A stretch of 64,000 bases of DNA, taken from an uncultured Lachnospiraceae bacterium (GTDB lineage Bacteria; Bacillota; Clostridia; Lachnospirales; Lachnospiraceae). The stretch is from contig CANQUA010000002.1 of the NCBI GenBank assembly GCA_947626915.1, positions 1 through 64,000 on the forward strand, given 5' to 3'. Positions within the stretch are counted from its first letter, which is position 1; each line of letters starts with the position of its first letter. The notes under the pieces were generated by a model. That model ran no database searches and was not told the DNA's origin. It saw nothing but the letters and a program-made list of their open reading frames with translations. The position numbers and the translations under genes were made by a program. Of the stretch, positions 47,229 to 54,994 are shown piece after piece.

Positions 47229-48287
47229 ATGACGGCGGAACAGGCAGACCGGAAGACCGACATCCGGTCCCTCAGCCGGGAGGAGCTGACGGAAGAGCTG
47301 GGGCGCATGGGGCAGCCGGCCTACCGGGGCGGCCAGATTTTCCGGTGGCTGCATGAAAAGCAGGCGTCCTCCTTTGACGAGATGAGCAATCTTCCCCTGT
47401 CCCTGCGCGGGCGGCTGGAGCAGGATTACGAGCTCTGCCCCCTTCGGATCGTGGAAGTGAAGGTTTCCGCGCTGGACGGGACCCGCAAATATCTGTTCGG
47501 GCTGTCCGACGGCAATGTGATCGAGAGCGTGCTGATGCGGTATAAATACGGAAATTCCGTCTGCATTTCTTCCCAGGTAGGCTGCCGCATGGGCTGCCGT
47601 TTCTGTGCATCCACGCTTGACGGTCTGGTCAGGAACCTCCGGCCCTCGGAGATGCTGGACCAGGTCTATCAGATACAGAAAGACACGGGGGAGAGAGTCT
47701 CCCATGTGGTCGTCATGGGCAGCGGGGAGCCGCTGGATAATTACGACCATCTGCTGCGCTTCATCCGCCTGCTTACGGATGAGAACGGCATTCGTATCAG
47801 CCAGAGGAATCTTACGGTCTCCACCTGCGGCCTGGTCCCGCAGATGCTTCAGCTGGCGGAAGAAAAGCTGCAGATCACGCTGGCATTGTCTCTGCACGCG
47901 TCCGGGGACGAGGTGCGCAGGACCCTGATGCCGGTGGCCAACCGCTACCGTCTGGAGGAGGTCCTGAAGGCCTGCCGCACTTATTTTGAAAAGACAGGCC
48001 GCAGGGTCAGCTTTGAGTACAGCCTGGTAAAAGGCGTCAATGACAGCCTTGCGGAGGCGTCGGCGCTGGCGGCTCTTCTGAAGGACCAGCACGGCCATGT
48101 GAACCTGATCCCGGTCAATCCCATCAAGGAAAGGGATTTCCGCCAGTCGGAGCGCAAAACGGTGGAGGCGTTTAAAAATTGTCTTGAAAAAAATGGAATT
48201 CATGTTACTATAAGAAGAGAGATGGGCCGCGACATAAACGGCGCCTGCGGCCAGCTCAGAAGAAGTTATCTGAACGAAAAGGAGTGA
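47229..48287 (+). CDS. rlmN: 23S rRNA/tRNA m2A methyltransferase RlmN
   Basis: 352 residues. A radical-SAM enzyme that methylates C2 of A2503 in 23S rRNA and A37 in some tRNAs. The iron-sulfur motif CxxxCxxC is in VGCRMGCRFCAST. GSGEPLDNYDHLL and STCGLVPQML are conserved. The methyl-carrying Cys is in NGACGQLRRSY near the C terminus. The start follows AGGAGGGAGGAAGATCATC. It leads into the phosphatase gene, whose ribosome site overlaps its end. Confidence 0.96.
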   Translation: MTAEQADRKTDIRSLSREELTEELGRMGQPAYRGGQIFRWLHEKQASSFDEMSNLPLSLRGRLEQDYELCPLRIVEVKVSALDGTRKYLFGLSDGNVIESVLMRYKYGNSVCISSQVGCRMGCRFCASTLDGLVRNLRPSEMLDQVYQIQKDTGERVSHVVVMGSGEPLDNYDHLLRFIRLLTDENGIRISQRNLTVSTCGLVPQMLQLAEEKLQITLALSLHASGDEVRRTLMPVANRYRLEEVLKACRTYFEKTGRRVSFEYSLVKGVNDSLAEASALAALLKDQHGHVNLIPVNPIKERDFRQSERKTVEAFKNCLEKNGIHVTIRREMGRDINGACGQLRRSYLNEKE

Positions 48288-48292
48288 TGAGG

Positions 48293-49039
48293 ATGCAGGC
48301 ATACGCACTTACGGATGTAGGCAGGGTCAGGACAAGTAATCAGGATTATCTCTATTCCTCATCGATTCCGGTGGGAGACCTGGACAACCTGTTCATGGTG
48401 GCGGACGGAATGGGCGGCCACCGGGCGGGCGATTTCGCCTCCCGTTTTCTCGTAGAGAATCTGCTTACCTTTTTCAGGCAGAGCCACGGTACCGATCCGA
48501 TCGCCCTGATGCGGGCGGGGATCCACCGTATGAATGAAGAACTATACGAAAAATCCGTGTCAAATGCGGAGCTCTCCGGTATGGGGACTACGCTTGTGGC
48601 GGCTACGGTTAAAAATAACATGCTTTTTGTTGCAAATGTGGGAGACAGCCGTCTGTATTTGTTTAGAAATGGGGAGTTGTCCCAGATCACCAGGGATCAT
48701 TCCTTTGTGGAGGAAATGGTCGCGCTGGGCCAGATGACCAGGGGCAGTAAGGAGTATATGGAAAAAAAGAATATTATTACGCGCGCCGTAGGCACGGACT
48801 GGCGGGTAGAGGTCGACTTTTTCAGGAAAGAGCTGAAACAGGGCGACCTGCTTTTGCTGTGTTCGGACGGCTTGACGAATATGCTTTCCAACGAGATGAT
48901 AAAAAACGAGCTGAGTAAAAAAAGCACGTTGAAAGATAAAGTGATCGGCCTGATCGCCTCCGCCAACAAGCGGGGCGGCAGGGATAATATTGCCATTGTG
49001 CTGGCGGACCCGCAGATAAGCGAGGTGGGAGCATGCTGA
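48293..49039 (+). CDS. PP2C-type protein phosphatase (Stp/PrpC)
   Basis: 248 residues. It removes phosphates placed by the PASTA kinase encoded next. Metal-binding aspartates occur in MVADGMGGHRAGD and LLLCSDGLTNML and in GGRDNIAIVL. The N terminus reads ALTDVGRVRTSNQD. The ATG at 48293 lies eight bases from GGAG; GTG 48284 and ATG 48287 are too close to it. The kinase gene begins 7 bases before its stop, the standard paired arrangement. Confidence 0.95.
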   Translation: MQAYALTDVGRVRTSNQDYLYSSSIPVGDLDNLFMVADGMGGHRAGDFASRFLVENLLTFFRQSHGTDPIALMRAGIHRMNEELYEKSVSNAELSGMGTTLVAATVKNNMLFVANVGDSRLYLFRNGELSQITRDHSFVEEMVALGQMTRGSKEYMEKKNIITRAVGTDWRVEVDFFRKELKQGDLLLLCSDGLTNMLSNEMIKNELSKKSTLKDKVIGLIASANKRGGRDNIAIVLADPQISEVGAC

Positions 49040-51159
49040 GAGCAGGAATGTTTCTGCAGAACCGTTATGAGATTCTGGAACTGATCGGCTCCGGCGGTAT
49101 GTCCGACGTTTATAAGGCCCGCTGCCACAAGCTGGACCGCCTGGTGGCGATCAAGGTGCTGAAGACGGAACTAAGCAGTGATACGGAGGCCGTATCGAAA
49201 TTTCAGATGGAGGCCCAGGCGGCGGCGTGCCTCTCCCATCCCAACATCGTCAACGTATACGACGTGGTGGATGAGGGGAACCTCCATTATATTGTGATGG
49301 AGCTGATCGAAGGGATCACGCTGAAGAGTTACATCATAAAAAAGGGCAGACTGGACTACCAGGAGGCGGTGGGGATCGCGATCCAGGTGGCCCAGGGCAT
49401 TGCCGCGGCTCACGAGCAGCATATCATTCACCGGGACATTAAGCCCCAGAACATGATCATTTCCAAAGACGGGAAAGTAAAGGTGGCGGATTTCGGCATC
49501 GCCCGGGTCGTCACGGACCAGACACAGGGAGGCGTGGCCGTAGGCTCGGTCCACTACATTTCCCCGGAGCAGGCCAAAGGCGGCCACAGCGATATGCGCA
49601 GCGACATCTATTCGCTGGGAATCACGATCTATGAGATGGTCACGGGCCGTCTGCCCTTTGAAGGGGATAGCACGGTGGCGGTGGCCCTGGCCCATGTGGA
49701 GGAGCCGATCACCCGGCCCAGCATCTATGAGCCCAATATTCCGGTGAGCCTGGAGAATATTATCCTGAAATGTACGGAGAAAAAGCCGGAGCGCCGGTAC
49801 GCGTCCGTGACCGAGGTGATCGCCGATCTGCGGCGGGTGCTGGTCCGGCCGGACGAGAATTTTGTGACCATGGCCTCGGATCCCGTTTACGATGACAATA
49901 CGGTGCCCATCAGCGCGGAGGAGCTGCGGACGCTGAACAAAGCGCACAAGTCCTATCAGCCTATGGGCGGCGCGGAGGAAGAAGACGAGGAGGATTATAT
50001 CGGGGATATGGACGACGATCCGGGCGGAAACCGGAAGCGCGGCGGGAGAGTGCGGCGCGGGATCGACGGGTTCCTGACCGGCATGGGGATCCTCCTGGCG
50101 GTGCTGATTGTGGCCGTGGCGATCCTGGTCCTGGCCAGGCTGGGCGGTCTGTTCCACTCAGGCGGTATCCAGGAGAGCACGTCCTCTCAGGCGGAGACCA
50201 CGACGGCGGAGGAGGAATCCACGCTGGCGGAGACGGAGATCCTGGCGCCCGACGCCACGAACCTGCCGGAAGATATGGCGGAGCGGAAGCTGAAAGACTA
50301 TACGCTGGTCATGCACGTCTCGGAATACGTGGAGTCGGAGACGGTGGAAAAAGGCTACGTGATCTCCCAGGACCCGCCGGAGGGCACGGTCGTGAAGAAA
50401 TATTCCACGGTGGAGGTCGTGGTCAGCAGCGGCAACGGCCGGATCGATGTGTCCGCCCTGAAGCTGGCCAATCAGAGGCAGGAGGACGCCGCGGCCCTGG
50501 TGCGCCAGCAGGGGCTGGAAGTGGAAGTGGCGGAAGAATATCATGATACGGTTCCGGCCGGGATAGTCATCCGCTATGAGCCGGAGGAAGTCAAGGCGGA
50601 CGGCACGGTGGTGCTCTACGTGAGCCTTGGCCGTGCGCCGGTCATGTGTCCGGTGCCGGATCTGTATAATATCAGCGAGGAAGAGGCCAGGCAGCGGCTG
50701 GAAGAGGCGGGGCTGAACCCGGGCGAGGTCACCCACGCATTTGACGATACGATCCCCGAGGGCTGCGTGATCAGCCAGAGCGTGGAAGCGAACGTGGTCC
50801 TGGAGGAGGGCAGCCAGGTTTCCTTCGTGGTCAGCGACGGCCCGGAGGTGAAGCCGGAGCCCAGAAGGATCGCTGCGATCAGCGAGTCCTTCGATCTGGA
50901 GACGCTTTTGGGTCCGGGAGCCGCGGGAGCCACGCTGCGGGTGGAGCTTCGCCTGCGGCAGGATGGAGAGGACGGTTCCCAGTATAAGACGCTGATGGAC
51001 GCGGTGGAACTGACCGGCGGCGTGCGGCTGCCGATCGAGTACAACGCCATCGAGGCGATCGTTCCGGAAGCGGAGTACGGAGAGATCGAAGTGGTCAACG
51101 CGGACACCGGCGAGGTGCTGAAAGCGTATCCGATCCGGTTCTTTGAAATACCAGAATAG
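49033..51159 (+). CDS. PASTA-domain Ser/Thr protein kinase (PrkC/StkP-like)
   Basis: 708 residues. The kinase domain spans about 10-275: IGSGGMSDVYKA, VAIKVLK, IIHRDIKPQNM, VADFGIARV, and activation loop ending SPEQAKGG. A juxtamembrane stretch is followed by one membrane helix near 348-370 (GMGILLAVLIVAVAILVLARL). Outside the cell there are three PASTA units (about 405-467, 468-535, 536-605) that bind muropeptides or lipid II, then a C-terminal beta-rich domain of about 100 residues. It controls growth, division and germination in relatives. Confidence 0.95.
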   Translation: MLRAGMFLQNRYEILELIGSGGMSDVYKARCHKLDRLVAIKVLKTELSSDTEAVSKFQMEAQAAACLSHPNIVNVYDVVDEGNLHYIVMELIEGITLKSYIIKKGRLDYQEAVGIAIQVAQGIAAAHEQHIIHRDIKPQNMIISKDGKVKVADFGIARVVTDQTQGGVAVGSVHYISPEQAKGGHSDMRSDIYSLGITIYEMVTGRLPFEGDSTVAVALAHVEEPITRPSIYEPNIPVSLENIILKCTEKKPERRYASVTEVIADLRRVLVRPDENFVTMASDPVYDDNTVPISAEELRTLNKAHKSYQPMGGAEEEDEEDYIGDMDDDPGGNRKRGGRVRRGIDGFLTGMGILLAVLIVAVAILVLARLGGLFHSGGIQESTSSQAETTTAEEESTLAETEILAPDATNLPEDMAERKLKDYTLVMHVSEYVESETVEKGYVISQDPPEGTVVKKYSTVEVVVSSGNGRIDVSALKLANQRQEDAAALVRQQGLEVEVAEEYHDTVPAGIVIRYEPEEVKADGTVVLYVSLGRAPVMCPVPDLYNISEEEARQRLEEAGLNPGEVTHAFDDTIPEGCVISQSVEANVVLEEGSQVSFVVSDGPEVKPEPRRIAAISESFDLETLLGPGAAGATLRVELRLRQDGEDGSQYKTLMDAVELTGGVRLPIEYNAIEAIVPEAEYGEIEVVNADTGEVLKAYPIRFFEIPE

Positions 51160-51167
51160 GCGGTTTT

Positions 51168-52046
51168 ATGACGGGAAAGATTATAAAGGGGGTCGGCGGC
51201 TTCTATTATGTGTACGCCGACGACGGCGTGCTGTATGAGTGCAGGGCCAAGGGAGTTTTCCGGAGCCGCGGCATCAAGCCTTTAGTGGGAGATGACGTGC
51301 GGATCTCGGTCCTGCGCAGGGACCCGCCGGAAGGCAATATCGACGAGATCCTCAGCCGGAAGAATGCGCTGATCCGTCCCTCTGTCGCCAATGTGGACCA
51401 GGCCCTGGTGGTTTTTGCGGTCAGGGATCCGGAACCGAATCTGAATCTTCTGGACCGCTTCCTGGTGACGCTTTGGCGGATGGAGCTGCCGGTGCGCATT
51501 GTGTTCAACAAGGCGGATCTGTCGGAAGAGGCTGCGGTTGAGGCCATCCGGGCGGTCTACGCTCCGGCAGGCTATCCGGTCCTGTCCGTGAGCGCCTATA
51601 CGGGGCAGGGGATGGATGAGGTCCTGGCCTGCCTCAAAGGGAAGACGACGGTCCTGGCCGGTCCGTCCGGAGTCGGCAAATCGTCGCTGACCAATTTCCT
51701 GATGCCGGACGCCCATATGGAGACGGGCGGAGTCAGCGAGAAGATCCGGCGCGGCAGGCATACGACCCGCCACTCAGAGCTTTTCTGCCTGGAGGACGGC
51801 GCATATATCATGGATACGCCCGGTTTCAGCTCCCTGTATGTGGACGGCATGGAACCGGAGGAACTGAAGGATTGTTTTCCGGAATTCGCGCCTTACGAGG
51901 ATGGCTGCCGTTTCCAGGGCTGCGTCCATATCGGAGAGCGCGACTGCGGCGTGAAGGAAGCGGTGAAGGCCGGAAAGATCGGCGCCAGCCGTTATGATAA
52001 CTACAGGATCTTTTATACGGAACAGAAGAATAAGAGGAGATATTAG
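51168..52046 (+). CDS. rsgA: Ribosome small-subunit GTPase RsgA
   Basis: 292 residues. It helps finish 30S assembly. The GTPase motifs are circularly permuted: G4 FNKAD, G1 AGPSGVGKSSLTNFL, G3 MDTPGFSSL. An OB fold precedes them (YYVYADDGVLYECRAKGVF), and a C-terminal zinc knuckle follows (GCRFQGCVHIGERDC). It begins nine bases after the kinase gene and is followed directly by rpe, the common Firmicutes order. Confidence 0.96.
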   Translation: MTGKIIKGVGGFYYVYADDGVLYECRAKGVFRSRGIKPLVGDDVRISVLRRDPPEGNIDEILSRKNALIRPSVANVDQALVVFAVRDPEPNLNLLDRFLVTLWRMELPVRIVFNKADLSEEAAVEAIRAVYAPAGYPVLSVSAYTGQGMDEVLACLKGKTTVLAGPSGVGKSSLTNFLMPDAHMETGGVSEKIRRGRHTTRHSELFCLEDGAYIMDTPGFSSLYVDGMEPEELKDCFPEFAPYEDGCRFQGCVHIGERDCGVKEAVKAGKIGASRYDNYRIFYTEQKNKRRY

Positions 52047-52048
52047 TT

Positions 52049-52714
52049 ATGATCATTCTGTCACCCTCGCTGCTGGCGGCAGATTTTAAGCATCTGGAAC
52101 AGGAGATCCGCGCCGTGGATCAGGCCGGGGCTCAGTACATCCATCTGGATGTGATGGACGGCGATTTCGTCCCGAACATTTCCTTCGGGATGCCGGTTAT
52201 TCAATCGCTCCGCAGCTGCACCGGGCGGGTTTTTGATGTGCATATGATGGTCCGCGAGCCGATCCGTTATATTTCCGATATGAAGCAGTGCGGCGCGGAC
52301 ATTTTCACGGTCCATGCCGAGGCCTGCGCCCATCTGGACTATACGCTGCGGGAGATCCGCAGGGCGGGTCTTAAGGTGGGGGTGGCGCTGAATCCGTCCA
52401 CGCCGGCTGTGATGATCCGGGAAGTGCTCGGTCTGGCGGACATGGTCCTGATCATGACCGTGAATCCGGGCTTCGGCGGGCAGGAGATGATCGGATACAC
52501 GCTGGATAAGGTCCGCGAGGTCCGCCGGATCTGCGATCAGAAGGGGCTGAGCATGGACATTCAGGTGGACGGGGGCGTGACGCTTCAGAATGTGACGCGC
52601 TTTTTGGAGGCCGGCGCCAATGTGATCGTCACCGGGTCGGCGGTGTTTGGCGGGGACGCGGCGGCCAACACGGCCAGGTTTTTAAAATTGTTTGAGGAAT
52701 TTGAGAAAAAATGA
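52049..52714 (+). CDS. rpe: Ribulose-phosphate 3-epimerase
   Basis: 221 residues, a TIM barrel interconverting ribulose-5-phosphate and xylulose-5-phosphate. SLLAADFKHLEQE is the start. The metal and catalytic residues lie in YIHLDVMDGDFVPNISFG, FDVHMMV, MTVNPGFGGQ and DIQVDGGV. The start is two bases after the rsgA stop, with AAGAGGAGA as ribosome site. It overlaps thiN by 4 bases. Confidence 0.97.
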   Translation: MIILSPSLLAADFKHLEQEIRAVDQAGAQYIHLDVMDGDFVPNISFGMPVIQSLRSCTGRVFDVHMMVREPIRYISDMKQCGADIFTVHAEACAHLDYTLREIRRAGLKVGVALNPSTPAVMIREVLGLADMVLIMTVNPGFGGQEMIGYTLDKVREVRRICDQKGLSMDIQVDGGVTLQNVTRFLEAGANVIVTGSAVFGGDAAANTARFLKLFEEFEKK

Positions 52715-53376
52715 AGACAGGACTGATTTTAACCGGCAGACGGCGCGATCTGGCGTTCGCCGGCGATTTTTTGCGGAAGCAGGGACCCTTTGACTGTGTG
52801 ATCGCGGCGGATGCCGGCCTGGAGACGGCTCTGGCCTTAGGGCTGAAGCCTGCGGCCGTGGTCGGCGATTTCGATACGGTGCGCCCGGAGATCCTGGAGA
52901 ACTGCCGGAAAGAGGCCGGAATCCAATGGGAGATCCACAAACCGGAGAAGGACGAGACGGATACGGAGCTGGCGGTTATGCTGGCGCTGCGGCTGGGCTG
53001 CGGCCGTCTGGCCATCCTGGGGGCGACCGGCGGCCGTCTGGATCATGAGCTGTCCAATATCCATCTGCTGAAGCTTTGCCTCGACGCGGGGGCGGACGCC
53101 AGTATCTATGATGAGCAGAACCGCCTGTATCTTCTGGCCGAGGGAAAAACGTTTGAAAAAGGAAACGTCTACGGCAAGTACGTTTCGTTTCTGCCCTTTA
53201 CGGAGCGGGTCCGCGGGATCCGCCTGACCGGTTTCAAATACCCTCTTTCCGGAAAGGATATTGCGGCCGGCCGGGAAGCAGGGCTCTGCGTCAGCAATGA
53301 ACTGGCGGCGGAGCGTGCGGAGCTTGCCTTTGATGAGGGGATCCTGATCTGCGTGGAATCCAGGGATCTGGTATGA
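52711..53376 (+). CDS. thiN: Thiamine pyrophosphokinase
   Basis: 221 residues. It turns thiamine into the cofactor thiamine diphosphate with ATP. CVIAADAGLETAL and VVGDFDTV hold the metal-binding acidic residues, PEKDETDTELAVMLAL is the core signature, and LGATGGRLDHELSNIHLL is the glycine-rich block. The C-terminal beta sandwich includes GIRLTGFKYPL. It is last in the run from def, overlapping rpe by 4 bases. Confidence 0.95.
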   Translation: MKTGLILTGRRRDLAFAGDFLRKQGPFDCVIAADAGLETALALGLKPAAVVGDFDTVRPEILENCRKEAGIQWEIHKPEKDETDTELAVMLALRLGCGRLAILGATGGRLDHELSNIHLLKLCLDAGADASIYDEQNRLYLLAEGKTFEKGNVYGKYVSFLPFTERVRGIRLTGFKYPLSGKDIAAGREAGLCVSNELAAERAELAFDEGILICVESRDLV

Positions 53377-53530
53377 TGAAAAATAATAAAACTGGGTATT
53401 TTTATCACTCCAACCATGTGATAGGATGACGGTATGGCAGAGGAAGAAAGGCAGACGATGCGGAACCGGGCCGCGGATGAAAGCGCGAAAGCATCTGCCT
53501 GCCGGGACTGAAAACATGGGAGGTACGGAT

Positions 53531-54370
53531 ATGAGTGACAAGAGGATTCTGACGATTCAGGATATTTCCTGCGTGGGACAATGTTCCCTGACGGTGGCGC
53601 TGCCGATCATTTCGGCCTGCGGCGTGGAGACGGCGATCCTGCCGTCGGCGGTGCTCTCCACCCATACGGGCGGTTTTAAGGGCTATACGTTCCGGGATTT
53701 AAGCGGCGATATGCCGGCCATCGGCGGGCACTGGAAAAAGGAGGGCATCCGCTTCGACGCGGTCTATACCGGATATTTGGGCAGCATCGATCAGATCGGT
53801 TATGTGCAGACGATCATGGAGGAGACGCTGGTCCCCGGCGGACTGCGGATCGTGGACCCGGCCATGGCCGACCACGGCAGACTGTACTATGGATTTACGG
53901 ACGAATTTGCCCGGCGCATGGGGAGTTTGTGCGGCATCGCGGACATCGCCCTGCCCAATATCACCGAGGCCTGCTTTATGACCGGCACGCCTTACGGGGA
54001 GGAGCCGAAAGACGAGGCGTTCATTGAGTCCCTGATCGACCGGGTCGCGGACCTGGGCGCGAAATGCGTGGTGCTGAAAGGCGTCAGCTATGAACCGGAC
54101 CGGCTGGGCGTGGCGGTGCGTCAGGACGGAAAGACCCGCTATTATTTCCATGAGAAGCTGGAGAAAAGCTCCCACGGCACCGGCGATATCTACGCTTCCG
54201 CGTTCACGGGCGCGCTGATGCAGGGCTTTGCGGTTTACGACGCGGCCTGCTGCGCGGCGGATTTCACCGTCGAGAGCATGAAAAAGACCCTCGGCGACGA
54301 CAGTCACTGGTACGGCGTGAAATTTGAAAAGGCGCTGCCGTCTTTGGTACGGCGGGTGAATAAGGGCTAG
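53531..54370 (+). CDS. Pyridoxamine/pyridoxine kinase (PdxY/PdxK type)
   Basis: 279 residues, ribokinase superfamily. KRILTIQDISCVGQCSLTVALPII is the N-terminal substrate block of B6 kinases. The catalytic Asp and ATP loop are in SSHGTGDIYASAFTGALM. LPNITEACFMTG is conserved. The start at 53531 is behind GGGAGGTACGG; the longer frame from 53426 has no ribosome site. Exact vitamer preference cannot be told from motifs. Confidence 0.9.
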   Translation: MSDKRILTIQDISCVGQCSLTVALPIISACGVETAILPSAVLSTHTGGFKGYTFRDLSGDMPAIGGHWKKEGIRFDAVYTGYLGSIDQIGYVQTIMEETLVPGGLRIVDPAMADHGRLYYGFTDEFARRMGSLCGIADIALPNITEACFMTGTPYGEEPKDEAFIESLIDRVADLGAKCVVLKGVSYEPDRLGVAVRQDGKTRYYFHEKLEKSSHGTGDIYASAFTGALMQGFAVYDAACCAADFTVESMKKTLGDDSHWYGVKFEKALPSLVRRVNKG

Positions 54371-54586
54371 AATGCAGCCTCCGGAAGCAAAAGGTTTTAC
54401 GAAATCATTTGTGGAAAAAGTAGAAGAAAAAATCCGTTTCCTTGGAAAATGAATCCAAAGGGAGAGAAGCGGACGCCCGGAGTTCTTTTTCCGGAGAAAA
54501 GCTTTCGCAGAAAGACACACAAAATATGGGGGGATAATCAGCAAACTGCACAAATAAAGGCAGGGACAGGCAAAAATTGACGGGAT

Positions 54587-54615
54587 TTGACAATGGAATT
54601 CAGATATGTTATAAA
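54587..54615 (+). promoter_or_regulatory. Strong promoter of the HPr-like gene
   Basis: A perfect TTGACA at 54587-54592, 17 bases, TATAAA at 54610-54615. The gap before it (54371-54586) holds only short imperfect hairpins. Confidence 0.85.
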
Positions 54616-54664
54616 GATAGAGTCAAGGTTAGTATCAAGTTTTGCTGTTAAAGGAGCTGAGGAC

Positions 54665-54904
54665 ATGAAGCAGAAGAAGATTATGCTGCCTACCCTTGAA
54701 GATGCGAAGGCGTTTGTTACAGCCGCCATGAAATGTGATTTTGACGTGGATATTTTTTACAATCGGATAACGATCGATGCGAAATCAATTCTCGGCGTGC
54801 TGAGCCTGGATCTGACAAAAGTGCTGACCGTTGCCTACAACGGGGAGAATGAGGAATTCGAGGCATTTTTGGAGAAGAAGGCGGCGGCAAAGAGAGTTGC
54901 GTAA
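54665..54904 (+). CDS. HPr-like protein lacking the phospho-histidine
   Basis: 79 residues, HPr-sized. The second half keeps the HPr regulatory-Ser block, ITIDAKSILGVLSLDL (Ser at residue 41), as in NAKSIMGVMSL of HPr. The region where HPr has GLHARPA reads LPTLEDAKAFV instead, with no His. It therefore cannot carry phosphate in the PTS chain, but it may still be a regulatory protein like Crh of Bacillus. The start at 54665 follows AAAGGAGCTGAGGAC. A strong promoter and a downstream hairpin make it a separate, probably well expressed unit. Confidence 0.85.
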   Translation: MKQKKIMLPTLEDAKAFVTAAMKCDFDVDIFYNRITIDAKSILGVLSLDLTKVLTVAYNGENEEFEAFLEKKAAAKRVA

Positions 54905-54920
54905 ATAAAAGGATGCGGGA

Positions 54921-54960
54921 AACAGGGGGAATGGCCTGACGGCAGGCGGTTCCCCCTGTT
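54921..54960 (+). terminator. Strong hairpin after the HPr-like gene
   Basis: AACAGGGGGAA pairs perfectly with TTCCCCCTGTT over an 18-base loop that itself contains GCCTG/CAGGC. Only TTTG follows, so termination may be partial and allow read-through into the helicase gene. Confidence 0.7.
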
Positions 54961-54994
54961 TGCGGTAGTGCGGTATGGAAGGGGGCGCGGGCCG

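Noticed and set aside
53377..53530. Possible riboswitch near the thiamine and pyridoxine kinase genes
   Set aside because: No conserved thiamine-riboswitch sequence pattern could be seen. Only a short ATCAC/GTGAT inverted repeat is present.
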